This document shows positions 63,144 through 64,000 of a stretch of 64,000 nt of DNA, piece after piece. Positions within the stretch are counted from its first letter, which is position 1; every line of letters starts with the position of its first letter. This DNA is from Candidatus Dactylopiibacterium carminicum (GTDB taxonomy: Bacteria > Pseudomonadota > Gammaproteobacteria > Burkholderiales > Rhodocyclaceae). The position numbers and the translations under genes were made by a program. The stretch is from the NCBI RefSeq assembly GCF_014736495.1, contig NZ_MDUX01000005.1, forward strand, positions 34,291 through 98,290, in the 5' to 3' direction. The notes below the pieces were generated by a model, which saw only the letters and a program-made list of their open reading frames with translations, did not search any database and was not told where the DNA came from.

Positions 63144-63497
63144 TTAGCGCAACTCGTTTTGCAATGCCTGTTCGACACGTTGCAGCTCTGTACAAAGCTG
63201 CTCTGTCAGCCGGCCGAGGTTGGAGTGGTCGTCTGCCTTGGCTGCGGCTTCCAGTGCCAGTGCAGCGTCTACAGCGGCACGTACGCCGAAATTGCTGACG
63301 GCACTCTTGGCGCAGTGGGCCACTGCATGCAGACGCTGTGCATCACCGGCGGCGAGTTCATTCAGCAGGCTGGCACGGAGGGATTGGCTGTCCGTGATGA
63401 ATACAGCGGCGATGTCGCGCAACAGGCCTTCGTCCCTCCCGATTTGCTCGAGTACCCAGTGGCGGTCATAGACGGTGTTCGGATCGAATTGGATCAT
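63144..63497 (-). CDS. HPt (histidine phosphotransfer) domain protein
   Basis: 117 residues, a single helical HPt domain. The phospho-accepting residue should be His61 in LHAVAHCAKSAVSNFGV, which matches the HxxKG/S..nlG pattern of HPt domains. It would pass phosphate between a hybrid histidine kinase and a response regulator, neither of which is visible here. It is 33 bp upstream of dnaE on the same strand and may be cotranscribed. Confidence 0.8.
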   Translation of the reverse strand: MIQFDPNTVYDRHWVLEQIGRDEGLLRDIAAVFITDSQSLRASLLNELAAGDAQRLHAVAHCAKSAVSNFGVRAAVDAALALEAAAKADDHSNLGRLTEQLCTELQRVEQALQNELR

Positions 63498-63945
63498 GGT
63501 CGTTTGAAGTCACAAGAGTTTGCATATAAGAGGCGGGCAGGCGACACCGAGCAAACTGTCGCTTGACCCACGGGAGGAATAACGGATGGTTTCGGTATTT
63601 TTCGAGAGGAGTCCGCGTGTCAATCGTCGCATCTCGTTACTGCGGCGATTTGCCGCGAAGAGTCAGTAGCCGGACAGGGTGCTTCGCAGTAATCCCCTGG
63701 TGTATCAGGGGAATGTCGTGCCGATGAGGCTATCAAGCAATAGGGAGGCTTTGCTGACAAGCGTTCCTCCCTTCAGAGCACATGTGGATGCGCTCATCAG
63801 GACAGGATGGATATCGAGCTGCTGCGCGTTGTATTGCTGTAATGCAACATGCGCCACAGTGTGGTGTTTTTACAATCTCTAGGGTAAACCCTGAGAAAGT
63901 TCTGGCAGAATTGATGTGGCACAAGTCTGGGTCGGATGGAGGGGG
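63498..63945. other. 448-bp stretch without a firm gene
   Basis: Nothing convincing is coded. A 27-codon frame (63586-63669, starting MVSVFFERSPR) has a good ribosome site (GGGAGGAA) and could be a small gene or the remnant of one cut by the insertion to the right. Further on, TACAAT (63871-63876) followed by AGGGTAAACCCT (63881-63892) looks like a promoter with an imperfect palindrome over the start site. Confidence 0.4.
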
Positions 63946-64000
63946 TGAATCGCCCCGGGTTTCCTAGACAGCCCCGAGCTTCATGAAATACTGTTTTTCA
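63946..64000 (+). mobile_element. probable left end of an IS3-family insertion sequence
   Basis: TGAATCGCCCCGGGTTTCCT, followed by AGACAGCC and a little later ATGAAATACTG, resembles the terminal inverted repeat (TGAACCGCCCCGG...) and transposase start of IS3-type elements. Only 55 bases are inside the window, so neither the transposase nor the right end can be checked. Confidence 0.5.

Noticed and set aside
1..64000. CRISPR arrays, tRNA and rRNA genes
   Set aside because: No regularly spaced repeats and no tRNA-like or rRNA-like stretches were found on reading; short RNAs could still be missed without a covariance search.

Overview
This is a GC-rich, densely packed window from what looks like a betaproteobacterium. 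A member or relative of the Rhodocyclales (Azoarcus/Uliginosibacterium-like) is my inference. It rests on the mix of genes: a dialkylresorcinol (flexirubin/arcuflavin-type) pigment locus, a PutA without its own DNA-binding domain, MoxR/DUF58 and FtsY/M16 operons, and several families of short dispersed palindromes. No rRNA, tRNA or CRISPR array was seen. The window opens inside a gene and seems to end in the first bases of an insertion sequence.

Layout. 0-3 kb: end of a fused ATP-grasp/alpha-E protein plus a transglutaminase-like protein. 3-5.7 kb: outer-membrane factor and periplasmic adaptor of a tripartite efflux system, with no inner-membrane pump beside them. 5.8-7.9 kb: divergent secreted alpha/beta hydrolase and rhamnogalacturonan acetylesterase-like protein sharing a palindromic LacI-type operator. 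7.9-12.2 kb: putA with a divergent Lrp-type regulator. 12.5-14 kb: small membrane protein and a radical SAM protein. 14.9-18.3 kb: a XylR-like regulator and a GH140/DUF4038-like lipoprotein, with a tandem direct repeat in the promoter. 18.6-21.9 kb: a second, unfused ATP-grasp / alpha-E / transglutaminase cassette. 22.2-25.2 kb: choice-of-anchor I lipoprotein and trmA. 25.5-34.4 kb: a pectin/rhamnogalacturonan locus with a LacI regulator, a beta-propeller protein resembling rhamnogalacturonan lyases, two tandem solute-binding proteins and a cytoplasmic GH28. 34.5-37.6 kb: Fur-box-preceded AraC regulator and TonB-dependent receptor. 37.7-41.8 kb: DUF2917/LysR pair, a secreted protein, a second alpha/beta hydrolase and ftsY. 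41.9-44.6 kb: an M16 peptidase pair. 44.8-50.7 kb: dialkylresorcinol locus. 50.8-59.5 kb: cupin, a possible outer-membrane protein and a MoxR/DUF58/DUF4129/DUF4350/SpoIIM/RDD operon. 59.6-63.5 kb: dnaE and an HPt protein.

Two themes stand out. First, pectin-related genes are scattered over 35 kb but share logic: periplasmic deacetylation/ester removal, two paralogous oligomer-binding proteins, cytoplasmic depolymerases, and LacI- and XylR-type regulators with recognisable palindromic or repeated sites. Second, the stretch from about 45 to 59 kb carries an unusual number of lesions. They are a frameshift in darB, an apparent internal deletion in a small protein, an in-frame fusion of a BtrH-like gene to the back half of an ABC ATPase, a palindrome pair inside a ketosynthase-like gene, and frame-changing deletions in DUF58 and BPSS1780-like genes. 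Several junctions lie at short sequence matches, so either real decay by short-homology recombination or an assembly artefact must be considered.
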